Shown piece after piece: positions 1-9,689 of a DNA stretch of 64,000 nt. The notes beneath the pieces were generated by a model, which saw only the letters and a list, made by a program, of their open reading frames with translations, searched no databases and had not been told where the DNA came from. The translations under genes and the position numbers were made by a program. The DNA is from Phycisphaerae bacterium (GTDB taxonomy: Bacteria > Planctomycetota > Phycisphaerae > UBA1845): the NCBI GenBank assembly GCA_029260115.1, contig JAJDDW010000115.1, positions 1 through 64,000 on the forward strand, given 5' to 3'. Numbering within the stretch: the stretch's first letter is position 1; each line of letters starts with the position of its first letter.

Positions 1-73
1 GCCCCCATCGTCTAGTGGCCTAGGATACCGGCTTTTCATGCCGGCGACAGGGGTTCGAGTCCCCTTGGGGGTG
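1..73 (+). tRNA. tRNA-Glu (anticodon TTC)
   Basis: The sequence folds as a full cloverleaf. The acceptor stem pairs bases 1-7 with 66-72, with one G-U at the end. The anticodon loop reads CTTTTCATG with anticodon TTC, and the T-arm is GGGGTTCGAGTCCCC. The start GCCCCCATCGTCTAGTGGCC closely matches bacterial tRNA-Glu. The discriminator base is G73 and no CCA is encoded. The window begins exactly at the first tRNA base, so the promoter cannot be seen. Confidence 0.97.
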
Positions 74-214
74 TTTTGGCTGGTGCCCATACGCAATGGG
101 CAGGTCGCACATGTTCGCAAGAGGCCGCTGCCCCACGGGTGCGGTTCTGTTAGGGCACAGCGCTACCAGCACGCGATATTTGCCATTTCCAATGAGGCGT
201 GAGCTATAGCCGCC

Positions 215-1957
215 ATGAATCAATCTGAGATAGCTAAGGCATTTGAACGGATCGCCGACCTGCTGGAGATCGATGGCGGCGATCGGTTTCGTATCAATAG
301 CTATCGCCGCATTTCCCGCACTATTAAAGATTCCACCGAAGACCTCGATGCCCTATCTAAAGCGAACAAGCTGACAACTTTGCCCGGCGTGGGTAAGGGT
401 ACGGCTGAGCGCATCCAACAATTTATCGAAACCGGAACGTCTGATGTGTTGCAAGAGTTAGAGGCGAAGCTTCCGCCTGGGTTGCCCGCGCTGCTAGAGA
501 TTCCAGGCATGGGGCCTAAGAAGGTCGCGCAAGTTCATGACACGCTCGATGTTAAGAGCGTAGATGAACTCAAGGTAGTGATCGAGTCCGGGGCATTGGC
601 CAAGTTGCCGGGACTCGGGGCGGCTAGCGTAAAAAAAATAGCTGAAGGTATCGCTTTTCTGGAAAGTAGCGGCGGACGAACGCCGCTTGGTATAGCCTGG
701 CCTATGGCTGAGGCGCTGGTGGAAAAGGTGCGCAGGCTCACGGGCGTGCGGCGCGTGGAAATCGCTGGCTCGGTGCGACGCGGAAAAGATACTATCGGTG
801 ATATAGACATTCTCTGCGAAGCTGACGACGGTGAAGCTATCATCAAGCAATTCGTTTCATTTAGCGATGTCAAACGCGTGCTGGCATCTGGGGCTACGAA
901 GGGTTCGGTCACAGTCGAGCGCGGTAATGGGAAAGAGCTGCAAGTCGATCTTCGGGTCGTACCTACGGAATCATTCGGGGCGGCTTTACAATATTTCACC
1001 GGATCGAAAGAGCACAATGTGGGGCTGCGAGAAATCGCCGCTAAGAAAAAACTTCGGCTAAATGAATATGGCCTATATAAAGGTGAGCAATCGATTGCGG
1101 GACTGCGAGAAGAGGACATCTACCAAGCGTTAGATGTGTCGTTTGTACCGCCTGAATTAAGAGAAGATCGCGGGGAATTTGATCGCGAAGCTAACTTCGA
1201 GGCCTTAGTCACGCTGGCTGATATTCGCAGCGATTTACATATGCACACGGTGGCTAGCGATGGTAAAAATACCATTGACGAGATGGCAGAAGCCGCGAAG
1301 GCGCTAGGTTATGAATACATAGCCATTTGCGATCACTCCAAAAGTAGCACCATTGCCAATGGCTTGTCGATTGAGCGCATGCAGGCGCACATCAAAGCCA
1401 TACGCGAGGCCAATGATTGCATAGATGATATTACCATTCTCGTTGGCAGCGAGTGCGACATTTTGCCAGATGGCGAGATGGATTATCCTGCAGAAATACT
1501 TGCGCAGTGCGACTGGGTTGTTGCGAGTATTCATTCGGCGATGGGCAGTGGTGGCAAGAAGCTGTCAGCCACCGAACGAACGATCGCAGCCATGGAAAAT
1601 CCGTATGTGTGCGTGATTGGCCATCCTACGGGGAGACTTATCAATCGCCGTAAACCGATGGACATGGACATGGCTACGGTTGTTGAAGCAGCGAAACGAA
1701 CGGGCACCATGTTAGAGATCAACGCCGCTTGGCAGCGATTGGATTTGAAAGATGGTCACGTTCGACAAGCCATAGCCGGTGGCGTGATGTTATCGATCAA
1801 TACGGATGCGCATCACACGCAGGGGTTTGAACAGATGCGTTATGGCATCGTGACGGCCCACCGAGGTGGCGCGAAAAAGCATGACATCGCAAATTGCCTG
1901 CCCTTGGAAAAGCTACAGCAGCGGGTAGCCCAGAAACGGCAGCGCACGACAGGCTAA
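215..1957 (+). CDS. polX: DNA polymerase/3'-5' exonuclease PolX
   Basis: This is a family X DNA polymerase of bacterial PolX type, expected to fill short gaps during base-excision repair. The 580-residue length is typical. Residues 1-150 are the helix-hairpin-helix-rich N-terminal part (LPGVGKGTAERI near 56, IPGMGPKKV near 96, LPGLGAASVKKI near 131). The palm carries GSVRRG (185-190) and the metal-binding pair D196 and D198, with the third Asp at D245 in QVDLR. Residues 338-570 are a PHP phosphoesterase domain that starts with SDLHMHTVASDG and keeps the His/Asp set (CDHS near 372, SIH near 439, GHP near 469, NTDAHH near 529). This domain is the likely 3'-5' exonuclease or end-processing unit. 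The gene stands alone after the tRNA. Confidence 0.95.
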   Translation: MNQSEIAKAFERIADLLEIDGGDRFRINSYRRISRTIKDSTEDLDALSKANKLTTLPGVGKGTAERIQQFIETGTSDVLQELEAKLPPGLPALLEIPGMGPKKVAQVHDTLDVKSVDELKVVIESGALAKLPGLGAASVKKIAEGIAFLESSGGRTPLGIAWPMAEALVEKVRRLTGVRRVEIAGSVRRGKDTIGDIDILCEADDGEAIIKQFVSFSDVKRVLASGATKGSVTVERGNGKELQVDLRVVPTESFGAALQYFTGSKEHNVGLREIAAKKKLRLNEYGLYKGEQSIAGLREEDIYQALDVSFVPPELREDRGEFDREANFEALVTLADIRSDLHMHTVASDGKNTIDEMAEAAKALGYEYIAICDHSKSSTIANGLSIERMQAHIKAIREANDCIDDITILVGSECDILPDGEMDYPAEILAQCDWVVASIHSAMGSGGKKLSATERTIAAMENPYVCVIGHPTGRLINRRKPMDMDMATVVEAAKRTGTMLEINAAWQRLDLKDGHVRQAIAGGVMLSINTDAHHTQGFEQMRYGIVTAHRGGAKKHDIANCLPLEKLQQRVAQKRQRTTG

Positions 1958-2202
1958 GGTGGTGAACACGCACGCGCAACGAGCCGCACGCTTCACAACA
2001 AATTGCATCAACGAATTGCTTACACCTTGCCTTATGAACGATTGGACGCCATCAGATCTGTATGGGCAAGCCAATTCACAACGTCTACATCGAATGCATG
2101 AACGAATACTGGTTCTTGTCTCTGGCAGATGCTCGAGACGAGCTAATGGCATGGCCAAAAGACTATAATGAATCGAGACTTCATAGAGCACAGGGCATCG
2201 GC

Positions 2203-4470
2203 CTATACTATCGTAGCAGGCAACACTGCCGCGCCAACCCAATGCTGGCGAATTGTCTCCATCAACTTGACCCGGTTGATCGGCTTGGTCGCGTAGTCAT
2301 CGAATCCGATCTCAAGGTACTTCACCCGGTCCCCGTTCATCACGTGGGCGGTCAGGGCGATGATTGGCTTGGTGTAGCCCTGGTCGCGTAGTCGCTTGGT
2401 TACTTCGTCACCGTCCATGAGAGGCATTTCAATGTCCATCAGAATAACATCGAACGGCTTGCATTCATTCTGTGCCGCCAACGCGGCATCAAACGCGAGC
2501 ATGCCGTCCTTGACAGCGGTTATCTCGGCACCTGCCTTCTTGAGAATGCCGACAACGAGAACTTGGTTGGTTGGGTTGTCCTCGGCCAGCAGGATGCGGC
2601 AAGCGTGCAACGGCGGTAGCTTTGGCGATTCTATTGGATCGCTATCGGGCGTCGGTTGACCGCTGCGTACATACTCAAGAATTAGGTCGATCAACCTCTT
2701 TCGGTCAACGGGCTTGGTCGCGTAGTCGTCGCACCCGGCCTTTATGCATTTCTCACGGTCGCCCGCCATCGCGTGGGCGGTCAGGGCGATAATCGGCGCG
2801 GTGTAGCCCTTTTGGCGTAGTTGCACCGTGGCTTCGTAACCGTCCATCACAGGCATCTGCATGTCCATCAGAATGACATCAAACAGTCTTCCCTCGTCGC
2901 GTGCCGCCAGCGCGGCGTCCAGTGCGAGCTTGCCGTTCTCCTCGACCATCACATCCGCACCGGCCTTTTTCAAGATGAACGATATTAACCGCTGGTTGTC
3001 CGGCCCGTCCTCAGCGTACAGGATACGGAGACCGTGAAGGTCGAATTTAGCAACCTGTGAAACGGTGCGCGCAGCGTCAGCCACAATGGTCATTGACATG
3101 GGGTCTTCGAGCATCTTCACGCCGTCGAGTGGCCCAGTGGAAATAGTCGCGCGGAAGGTGGTTCCAACTCCCAATTCGGTTGTGGCTACCGTTATATCGC
3201 CGCCGAGCAACTCAGCGAAGCGTTTACTAATTGTCAGACCGAGGCCAGTTCCGCCGAAGTTTCTCGTGGTTGAATTGTCAGCCTGCATAAACGGCTGGAA
3301 CAGTTTGGCGACTTGGTCCTCCGTCATGCCCCGCCCCGTGTCGATCACATCGAATTGCAAACATGGTGTGTCGCCGTCATCAACTAAGCGTGTGGCAATT
3401 CTGACGGTTCCGGTCTCGGTAAACTTGATCGCGTTGCCAATCAAGTTGATAAGAACCTGACGCAGGCGTGCGGCGTCGGTATAGATGGTTTCCGGAATCG
3501 CCCCGATGTATTCGATGTTGAATGGCAACACCTTTGCGTCTGCTCGTACACGAACCAGTGAAGCCACCTCCGCAATGACTCTGCATGGCTCACAAACGCG
3601 ACTCTCGACGGTCATCTTTCCCGCTTCGACCTTGGACAGATCGAGGATGTCGTTGATGAGGTCGATCAGGGATTCACCGTTGCGGCGGATGGTGTGGACG
3701 CAATTTACTTTCTCCGACTCTGACTGGTCAGCGTCGAGTAGGTTCTCGGCGAAGCCAAGGATGGCCGTCATGGGTGTGCGAATCTCGTGGCTCATGTTGG
3801 CCAGGAAGTCACTCTTGGCTCGATTGGCATCGTCGGCTGCGGCTTTTGCTTCTGTTGCTGCCGACTCCGCGATCTTGCGTTCGGTGATATCTGTCCGAAT
3901 GGCGGTATGGTGTGTGATACGACCGGCCTCATCCTTGAACGGAACGATTGTCGAATCCATCCAATACAGGGAGCCATCCTTTGCCCGGTTGCAGACCTCG
4001 CCGTTCCAAACTTTTCCGGTCTCGATCGTCTTCCATACCTCGGCCCAGAAGGCACGAGGGTGGAGGCCTGAATTGACGATCCGGTGAGTTTGCCCAATCA
4101 ATTGCTCCCGTGAGTATTGGCTGATCTTACAGAACTTGTCGTTTGCATAGGTGATCCTGCCATATGGATCGGTAGTGGCAACGATGGAGTGTTGGTCCAT
4201 TGCGAGCTTCTGTGATTCCAACGCTGAGAGGGCTTTCTGTGTGTTGTCATGCATGGGGCGAATAAGTAGTAGCCACAGCAGGGGCAGGCTTCCGAAACTG
4301 AGCAGGATAGCATCGGCTAGAGCCTCGAGCCACGGTTGAACGTGGGGCGGCATCAGCATGGGCAGTAGAAGCATTACGCAAGTCTCGACCACGAAGTTGA
4401 TCATCAAAATCGTGGCAAGGATGCGCCTACGGCTCAAATGGGACTTTGATTTGCCGTTAGATGTACGCAT
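2203..4470 (-). CDS. Hybrid sensor histidine kinase with PAS and two receiver domains
   Basis: This is a membrane-anchored hybrid sensor kinase. Two hydrophobic segments lie near the N terminus, with little between them. A PAS/PAC domain follows (TTDPYGRITYANDKFC, then KDGSLYWMDSTI). The HisKA phosphoacceptor is in MSHEIRTPM, followed by the ATPase N box (NLIGNAIKFTETG) and G boxes (DTGRGM, GGTGLGLTISKR). Two tandem receivers follow, each with an acidic pair (YAEDGPDNQ; LAEDNPTNQ), a phospho-Asp (ILMDMQMP; ILMDIEMP) and a conserved Lys (YATKP in both). The ATG at 4470 has GAGG about 9 bases upstream. An in-frame TTG at 4485 is the alternative. No output regulator is adjacent, so the partner and the signal are unknown. 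Confidence 0.93.
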   Translation of the reverse strand: MRTSNGKSKSHLSRRRILATILMINFVVETCVMLLLPMLMPPHVQPWLEALADAILLSFGSLPLLWLLLIRPMHDNTQKALSALESQKLAMDQHSIVATTDPYGRITYANDKFCKISQYSREQLIGQTHRIVNSGLHPRAFWAEVWKTIETGKVWNGEVCNRAKDGSLYWMDSTIVPFKDEAGRITHHTAIRTDITERKIAESAATEAKAAADDANRAKSDFLANMSHEIRTPMTAILGFAENLLDADQSESEKVNCVHTIRRNGESLIDLINDILDLSKVEAGKMTVESRVCEPCRVIAEVASLVRVRADAKVLPFNIEYIGAIPETIYTDAARLRQVLINLIGNAIKFTETGTVRIATRLVDDGDTPCLQFDVIDTGRGMTEDQVAKLFQPFMQADNSTTRNFGGTGLGLTISKRFAELLGGDITVATTELGVGTTFRATISTGPLDGVKMLEDPMSMTIVADAARTVSQVAKFDLHGLRILYAEDGPDNQRLISFILKKAGADVMVEENGKLALDAALAARDEGRLFDVILMDMQMPVMDGYEATVQLRQKGYTAPIIALTAHAMAGDREKCIKAGCDDYATKPVDRKRLIDLILEYVRSGQPTPDSDPIESPKLPPLHACRILLAEDNPTNQVLVVGILKKAGAEITAVKDGMLAFDAALAAQNECKPFDVILMDIEMPLMDGDEVTKRLRDQGYTKPIIALTAHVMNGDRVKYLEIGFDDYATKPINRVKLMETIRQHWVGAAVLPATIV

Positions 4471-4485
4471 GCAACAGAACCTCAA

Positions 4486-5038
4486 AACCTCACTTTATTG
4501 CCTTCATGCGTCGATCGATTGACCGAAGATCGCATGTCTCCCATCGACTCGATGACGACGCGCCTGGACTTGAGAGTAGCCATATATTAATAAGCTGCAT
4601 TCAGCATCCGATAACGCGACATAGTCAAGCATCGAGACTCAGGAATGAGATGGCGATCATTTACGGCCAGTCCGTCGAGGGATTTCGAGATAGCCGCCGA
4701 CCCCCTGCAAAGTACGGGTACTTCGCGACGACTACAGCGAGGCATACCATCACCAGAATGGACGCCGTTAACATGCGTTTACGATCTGTCCATTGCGATT
4801 TCGCTCTCTTGTGCTGCTGAAAATGCACCGAGCCATTGATATTGTCGTAGTTGGCACCGCGCTGTTGTCTACCCCCGCTTCCCGGCCCCCAACCGTCCAG
4901 GCATGGACAATTAGTAAGCTCCGTGCCATACTTCGCCTGAGGGTTTCGACCCGCGCCACAGGTGTTGATATCCTGCGATGCAGCATCTATTGAAAACTAA
5001 TTTTGTATGGGCACTCGAGAAGGGCAAGTGGTAAAGAT
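4486..5038. other. Gap between divergent genes with no recognised gene
   Basis: These roughly 550 bases separate the divergently transcribed kinase and sucD, so promoters for both should lie here. The open frames present are not protein-like in composition and have no good ribosome-binding site. I see no RNA gene, repeat or clear operator. Confidence 0.5.
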
Positions 5039-5929
5039 ATGAGCATTCTGGTCAACCGCGAAACGAAAATCATCTGCCAGGGTATCACGGGCAAAGCCGG
5101 GGCCTTTCACACAGCTGCGTGCATTGAGTATGGGGCGAAGTTTGTAGGCGGCGTGTCTCCTGGCAAAGGTGGCACCAAATCTGAACATGGTCTGCCAGTG
5201 TTTGATTCCTGTCATGCGGCGGTAGCAGAGACCGGTGCGGAAGTATCCATGATCTTCGTACCTGCGGCCTTTGCTGCGGATGCCGTTATGGAGGCATCGG
5301 ATGCGGGCTGCTCATTGGTCGTGCTTATCACGGAGGGCATTCCGACCTTAGACATGGTGCGTGCCCGACATTATCTCGATGAGCAAGGCACGCAACTCAT
5401 AGGCCCGAATTGTCCCGGTGTGATTACGCCGGGCCAATGCAAGATCGGTATCATGCCAGGTTATATCCATAAAGCACCTGGTCAGGGCGCTAAGAACGTC
5501 GGCATCATTTCCCGTAGTGGTACGCTGACATATGAAGCAGTTTGGCAATGCACGAGTCGCGACATCGCGCAGTCTACCTGCGTGGGTATCGGCGGAGACC
5601 CGGTGAAAGGACTGAACTTCATCGAACTCCTTGATATGTTCCAGGCTGATAGCGAAACGGATGGCGTCATTATGATTGGCGAAATCGGTGGCACGGACGA
5701 AGAAGACGCAGCCAAGCACATTGGCGAGCATATCACGAAGCCGGTCGTGGCGTTTATCGCCGGTCAAACCGCACCTCCTGGCAAGCGCATGGGACATGCC
5801 GGTGCGATCATTAGCGGCGGAGAAGGTACCGCTGGCTCTAAAATCGCAGCCCTGCGAGAAGCTGGGGTCACCGTCGCAGATTCACCAGCCCAGCTCGGCG
5901 AAGCGATGCAAAAAGCCCTTGCTGCGTAG
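5039..5929 (+). CDS. sucD: Succinate-CoA ligase (ADP/GDP-forming) alpha subunit
   Basis: This is the alpha subunit of succinyl-CoA synthetase, the TCA-cycle enzyme that interconverts succinyl-CoA and succinate with substrate-level phosphorylation. The chosen ATG gives the family's usual N terminus [18 protein letters not shown] and a 296-residue protein, the usual length. An earlier in-frame ATG at 5003 would add an unrelated 12-residue leader. The CoA-binding Rossmann part covers about residues 1-125. The phosphohistidine is H253 in [10 protein letters not shown]. The beta subunit sucC is not next to it, which is unusual, since the two normally form one operon. A REP-like hairpin follows at 5954. 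Confidence 0.96.
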   Translation: MSILVNRETKIICQGITGKAGAFHTAACIEYGAKFVGGVSPGKGGTKSEHGLPVFDSCHAAVAETGAEVSMIFVPAAFAADAVMEASDAGCSLVVLITEGIPTLDMVRARHYLDEQGTQLIGPNCPGVITPGQCKIGIMPGYIHKAPGQGAKNVGIISRSGTLTYEAVWQCTSRDIAQSTCVGIGGDPVKGLNFIELLDMFQADSETDGVIMIGEIGGTDEEDAAKHIGEHITKPVVAFIAGQTAPPGKRMGHAGAIISGGEGTAGSKIAALREAGVTVADSPAQLGEAMQKALAA

Positions 5930-5953
5930 CGTATTGTGGATTCTTATGTAGTC

Positions 5954-5973
5954 ATTCCCGCGCAGGCGGGAAT
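5954..5973. repeat. REP-like palindrome (ATTCCCGC family)
   Basis: This is a perfect 8-bp stem, ATTCCCGC / GCGGGAAT, with a 4-base loop, starting 25 bases after sucD. A degraded inverted partner (CCGGATCCCCGCATG) lies near 6002. The same family recurs at 38025. There is no T-tract, so it is a repeat hairpin rather than a classical terminator. Confidence 0.7.
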
Positions 5974-6064
5974 CTAGTGCGGTATGATATATGAGCTAAG
6001 ACCGGATCCCCGCATGTGCATGTATTTCATAGTGGCTGCAAATGATGCACGTTGACAATGGACG

Positions 6065-6937
6065 ATGATAGACGAACAAGACGATTCTCCGACTGAGTCA
6101 ACGCCCTATACCCTACCCGAATTCCCTTTTGAAATTCCCACAGCCAGACCTATCGCAGATATGTCCGGAATCATCGCCCGGCCAATCGACGCCATGATGC
6201 TGGCCCCCATTAGCAAAGGGGCTGCGTGGGCAGACATGGGCTTGGTCGTGCTGATTCTTATAGCTAGCGAATTTCTCGTAGGATTTATTGCGACGTTTGG
6301 TTTTGCAGTTGATTTCAATAATGAGGCCGAGCTTGCAGATTTTGGACGGCGCATGCTCATTCCGACCATCGCGATTCGTACCGCAGTCGTCCTATTTGCG
6401 GTTCCCTGGCTGACGCGCCGCAGACACCTGCCTGCCATCGCCAATGGTTTAACTTGGCGAAATTTCCCTTTGAATGCCGTGCTTGGCATCGGGGCAACGC
6501 TTGTGGCGTACGTGATGATATATGCAAGCCTCTTTGCTTGCGCGATGGCTTGGCCCGAAGCCATAGAGCAGATGCAAGAAAACGCCGGGCGTATTATGTC
6601 TCTCATACCCAAGCAACACCCCCTCGTTTTCGCCCTTATCTCGCTCATGATTGGGCTATACGAAGAGGTTCTTTTTCGCGGTTTTTTGATGACACGATTG
6701 CGTCGCGTGAGCGGAAGCTGGGTGGTAGGGGTACTGATTACGACTGCCATATTCACCGCCCTCCACGCCCCAGACCAAACCCCCATGGCCCTGGTGTTCG
6801 TAGCGATTCTCGGTCTGGTATTCAGCCTCGTGACAATTTGGCGACGCTCGCTGGTGCCAGCTATTGTTGGACATATGCTTTTTGACCTATCTCAGTTCAT
6901 TGCGCTGTACCTTCAGGCTGGCGATTCTTGGCAATAA
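6065..6937 (+). CDS. CPBP-family intramembrane metalloprotease
   Basis: This is a multi-pass inner-membrane protein of the CPBP (Abi/CAAX protease and bacteriocin-processing) family. After a hydrophilic 50-residue N terminus there are about seven hydrophobic segments. The conserved motif 1 is intact as EEVLFRG (E200, E201, R205). Motif 2 is the His in TALHAP (H234). Motif 3 is GHMLFDL (H270, D274). This is the full set expected for an active glutamate-dependent protease. The substrate is unknown. It stands alone between sucD and the helicase. Confidence 0.9.
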   Translation: MIDEQDDSPTESTPYTLPEFPFEIPTARPIADMSGIIARPIDAMMLAPISKGAAWADMGLVVLILIASEFLVGFIATFGFAVDFNNEAELADFGRRMLIPTIAIRTAVVLFAVPWLTRRRHLPAIANGLTWRNFPLNAVLGIGATLVAYVMIYASLFACAMAWPEAIEQMQENAGRIMSLIPKQHPLVFALISLMIGLYEEVLFRGFLMTRLRRVSGSWVVGVLITTAIFTALHAPDQTPMALVFVAILGLVFSLVTIWRRSLVPAIVGHMLFDLSQFIALYLQAGDSWQ

Positions 6938-7135
6938 GTGCCTTGGTGTGCGATTGAGGCTTCCTATTTAGCCGTTTGGTTTACATGAAGCAGGGTCGGG
7001 ACTATAGTGAATGACGTGTGCGTGTCGCGCGATGGCGAATCGCAGCTGATTATCACAGGCAATATGTTGCCCTTCGCATGTGTGGGGGCGTCAAATGGAT
7101 TCATAGCTGAGCGAAGTGCTCGGCGATGCTCGCTT

Positions 7136-8419
7136 ATGCAAAAACACCCCGACTTACCCGAAGCCTTTGCCGAATTAGGCGTTGAAGTCCGATTCCTCAA
7201 AGCGCTGGTCAAACTCAATTTCGTAAAACCTTCCGATATCCAGCTAGCCATGATCCCTCCCGCGTTGGCGGGCAATGATATTTTGGGGCAAGCGCGAACG
7301 GGTACGGGCAAGACCGCGGCCTTTGGGCTTCCCATTTTACAAAATATTGATCCAGCCGGTCGCCTCCAAGCGATTTGCTTAGTGCCCACACGCGAATTAG
7401 CCGTGCAGGTTACCGCGGAGCTTACCCGGCTTGCGCAATGTACAGACCTGCACGTCGTCGCGGTTTACGGCGGTCAAAAGGTAGCGACGCAATTGCATCA
7501 ACTCGGACGCAAGCCTCATTTTGTCGTCGGCACGCCAGGTCGCGTGCTAGATTTTATGCAGCGCGGCGTGCTCGATTTGAAATCGTTAAAATTTGCGGTT
7601 CTTGATGAAGTGGATCGCATGCTCGACATTGGATTTCGCGAAGACATTCGCAATATCCTTGGCCGCATTCATTCGGATCATCAAACGATTTTCGTATCAG
7701 CGACCATCGAAAATGAAATCCGTCGGTTGGCGAAGCGATACATGACCGATCCCATTGAGCTAGACGTCTCAAAAGATCAGATGACCGTTGATGCGATTGA
7801 CCAGTCTTATGTGAGCGCAGAGCCACGAGATAAATATCACTTGCTACGTTTAGTACTCAAGCAGGAACAACCACCGATTTGTATCGTGTTTACAAATACA
7901 AAAGCCGTAGCCCGCAAGATCACCAAGAAACTTCATGCTGATGGCATAAACGCCATGGAAATTCACGGAGACTTAGCCCAAAACCAGCGCGATCGCGTCA
8001 TGGCTAGTTTCCGCAACCATAAGATTGATGTGCTCGTAGCCACGGATTTAGCAGCCCGCGGGATCGATGTCAGTGAAATCTCTCACATTATCAACTATGA
8101 TATTCCGCAAGACCCCGAGGTTTATGTACACAGAATCGGCCGTACGGCACGCATGGGCGCGCGTGGTGTCGCGATCACTTTTGTCGGTAATGAGCAAGGC
8201 AAAGAATTAACGAACATCGAAATACTTATTAACGAGCAGGTTCGCCATCGCGATGTTGATGGATTCAAAGCTAGCGCACCATATCAGCCCCCAGCGCCGC
8301 AACAGGCATCGCCATCCCAAGTATCTACCGCGGCTGATGGGTCAACCAAGTCTGTAACTGCCGCCCCTAAGCAAACGCTGGGTAGCAAGTTTAAGACCAG
8401 GCGACGACGGCGACTATAA
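7136..8419 (+). CDS. DEAD-box RNA helicase
   Basis: This is an ATP-dependent RNA helicase of the DEAD-box superfamily, likely acting in ribosome assembly or mRNA turnover. From the chosen ATG it has 426 residues. The Q motif region is followed by motif I (ARTGTGKT, 53-60), Ia (PTRELA), Ib (GTPGR), motif II as DEVD instead of DEAD, motif III (SAT), motif IV (IVFTNT), motif V (ATDLAARGIDV) and motif VI (HRIGRTAR). The last 60 residues are low-complexity (Pro/Ala/Ser/Thr) and end in a basic cluster, KFKTRRRRRL, a likely RNA-binding tail. An in-frame start at 7007 would add 43 residues unlike the family. Which paralogue this is (RhlE, CshA, DeaD type) cannot be told. Confidence 0.94.
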   Translation: MQKHPDLPEAFAELGVEVRFLKALVKLNFVKPSDIQLAMIPPALAGNDILGQARTGTGKTAAFGLPILQNIDPAGRLQAICLVPTRELAVQVTAELTRLAQCTDLHVVAVYGGQKVATQLHQLGRKPHFVVGTPGRVLDFMQRGVLDLKSLKFAVLDEVDRMLDIGFREDIRNILGRIHSDHQTIFVSATIENEIRRLAKRYMTDPIELDVSKDQMTVDAIDQSYVSAEPRDKYHLLRLVLKQEQPPICIVFTNTKAVARKITKKLHADGINAMEIHGDLAQNQRDRVMASFRNHKIDVLVATDLAARGIDVSEISHIINYDIPQDPEVYVHRIGRTARMGARGVAITFVGNEQGKELTNIEILINEQVRHRDVDGFKASAPYQPPAPQQASPSQVSTAADGSTKSVTAAPKQTLGSKFKTRRRRRL

Positions 8420-8494
8420 CGTAATGAACAAGTCGCGATTCGCAGTAGCAGATACATTCATCCTTCACCTTTGACTGAACCAGCCGCTTTTACG

Positions 8495-9562
8495 ATGACC
8501 AAGCCAGACGAACAGATCGACGAGCCTAACAATGATGACGCAAACGTGTCACCATTAGATGCCGAAGGTGATGCTGCTGGCGAGCAATTGTTGCAGCACT
8601 TCGTTAACAAACGAGTGACCGGGCGCCGGCTCGATAAATATCTGCAACACCTACATCCTCGAATATCGCGGTCTGTGATTCAAAGGTATATCAAACAAGG
8701 CGAGGTGACGGTAAATGGAATGCCAAGTAAGGCGAGTTATGAACCTGCAGCTAATGACCGAATAGAAATTCGTTTGCCACCCCCGCCGCCTTCGCGCTTA
8801 GTCCCGGAAAATCTCCCGTTGGACATTATCTACGAAGACGAATGGATGATGGCTATCAATAAATCTGCGGGCATCATATGCCACCCGGCCAATGCTACCC
8901 AATCGGGAACGATCGCCAACGCCGTAGCCTACCACGCGGACACATTAAGCCAGGGCAGTGAATCGTTTCGGCCTGGTATCGTCCATCGCTTAGACAAAAA
9001 TACCACAGGCATCATGCTGATCGCCAAATGCGACGAGGCCCATTGGCGTATATCACGACAATTTGAACATCGGACTATTCGGAAGCAGTATTTCGCTGTC
9101 TGCTGGGGAGATGTGAAGCTGGATGGCGACCTGATAAACCAGCCACTCGCGCCTCACCCTGACACTACCCAGCGCATGGTGCTGCCAGCTGCGATGCCGC
9201 CGCGCCAGGCGATGTTCAAAGAGGCCATGACTGAATATCGCGTAAACAAACGATATCGTGGGTTTACGACCGTCGACCTATTTCCCAAAACAGGGCGTAC
9301 CCACCAGCTACGCGTTCATATGTCATCGATCGGTCACCCCATGGTGGGCGACAAGATGTACGGCGGGAATATCGTCAGTGAATTCGATCTAACCGGACAA
9401 GGAAGCACTGATTCGCTGATCGATTATCAAGCACTGCACGCAAGGCGCATCAGCCTTATGCACCCCATCTTAGAAAAGACCATCGAGTTTGAAGCGCCGC
9501 TACCTGAGCAACTGCAACACTTGTGCGATTTGCTGGAAATAAGAGCGTCAAAAAGCGCATAA
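8495..9562 (+). CDS. RluA-family 23S rRNA/tRNA pseudouridine synthase
   Basis: This is an RNA pseudouridine synthase of the RluA/RluD group, which isomerises specific uridines in rRNA or tRNA. An N-terminal acidic stretch leads into an S4 RNA-binding domain (GRRLDKYLQ ... QGEVTVNG), then the catalytic domain. The catalytic Asp sits in HRLDKNTTG. Downstream are the family blocks KQYFAVCWG and LFPKTGRTHQLRVHM, then GDKMYG. The first ATG is at 8495. A TTG at 8471 is in frame and could add eight residues. Neither has a clear ribosome-binding site. The RNA target cannot be predicted from the sequence alone. Confidence 0.92.
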   Translation: MTKPDEQIDEPNNDDANVSPLDAEGDAAGEQLLQHFVNKRVTGRRLDKYLQHLHPRISRSVIQRYIKQGEVTVNGMPSKASYEPAANDRIEIRLPPPPPSRLVPENLPLDIIYEDEWMMAINKSAGIICHPANATQSGTIANAVAYHADTLSQGSESFRPGIVHRLDKNTTGIMLIAKCDEAHWRISRQFEHRTIRKQYFAVCWGDVKLDGDLINQPLAPHPDTTQRMVLPAAMPPRQAMFKEAMTEYRVNKRYRGFTTVDLFPKTGRTHQLRVHMSSIGHPMVGDKMYGGNIVSEFDLTGQGSTDSLIDYQALHARRISLMHPILEKTIEFEAPLPEQLQHLCDLLEIRASKSA

Positions 9563-9610
9563 ATAATATGTTAGTGCGCGATCGCAAGGCAATTAATCTA
9601 TAGCCGGGTG

Positions 9611-9641
9611 GCAGGGGTTAGTGATTCAGCTTACCCGTGTC
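9611..9641. repeat. Palindromic repeat, GGGTAAG family, copy 1
   Basis: This is an imperfect hairpin, GGCAGGGGTTAG ... CTTACCCGTGTC, lying between the convergent rluA-type and ridA-type genes. A better-paired copy with the same arms occurs at 54601-54630, after another gene. It may act as a bidirectional 3'-end hairpin, although there is no T-tract. Confidence 0.6.
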
Positions 9642-9689
9642 GCCAATGGTAGTACTAGTGCCACTACCAGTCACAAAAAACGGCGCAAA

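Noticed and set aside
535-1119. A 194-codon minus-strand frame inside polX
   Set aside because: Polar, Ser-rich composition, antisense to a clear conserved protein; a shadow frame.
4461-4820. 119-codon plus-strand frame between the kinase and sucD
   Set aside because: Starts within the kinase start region, with no family pattern; treated as non-coding.
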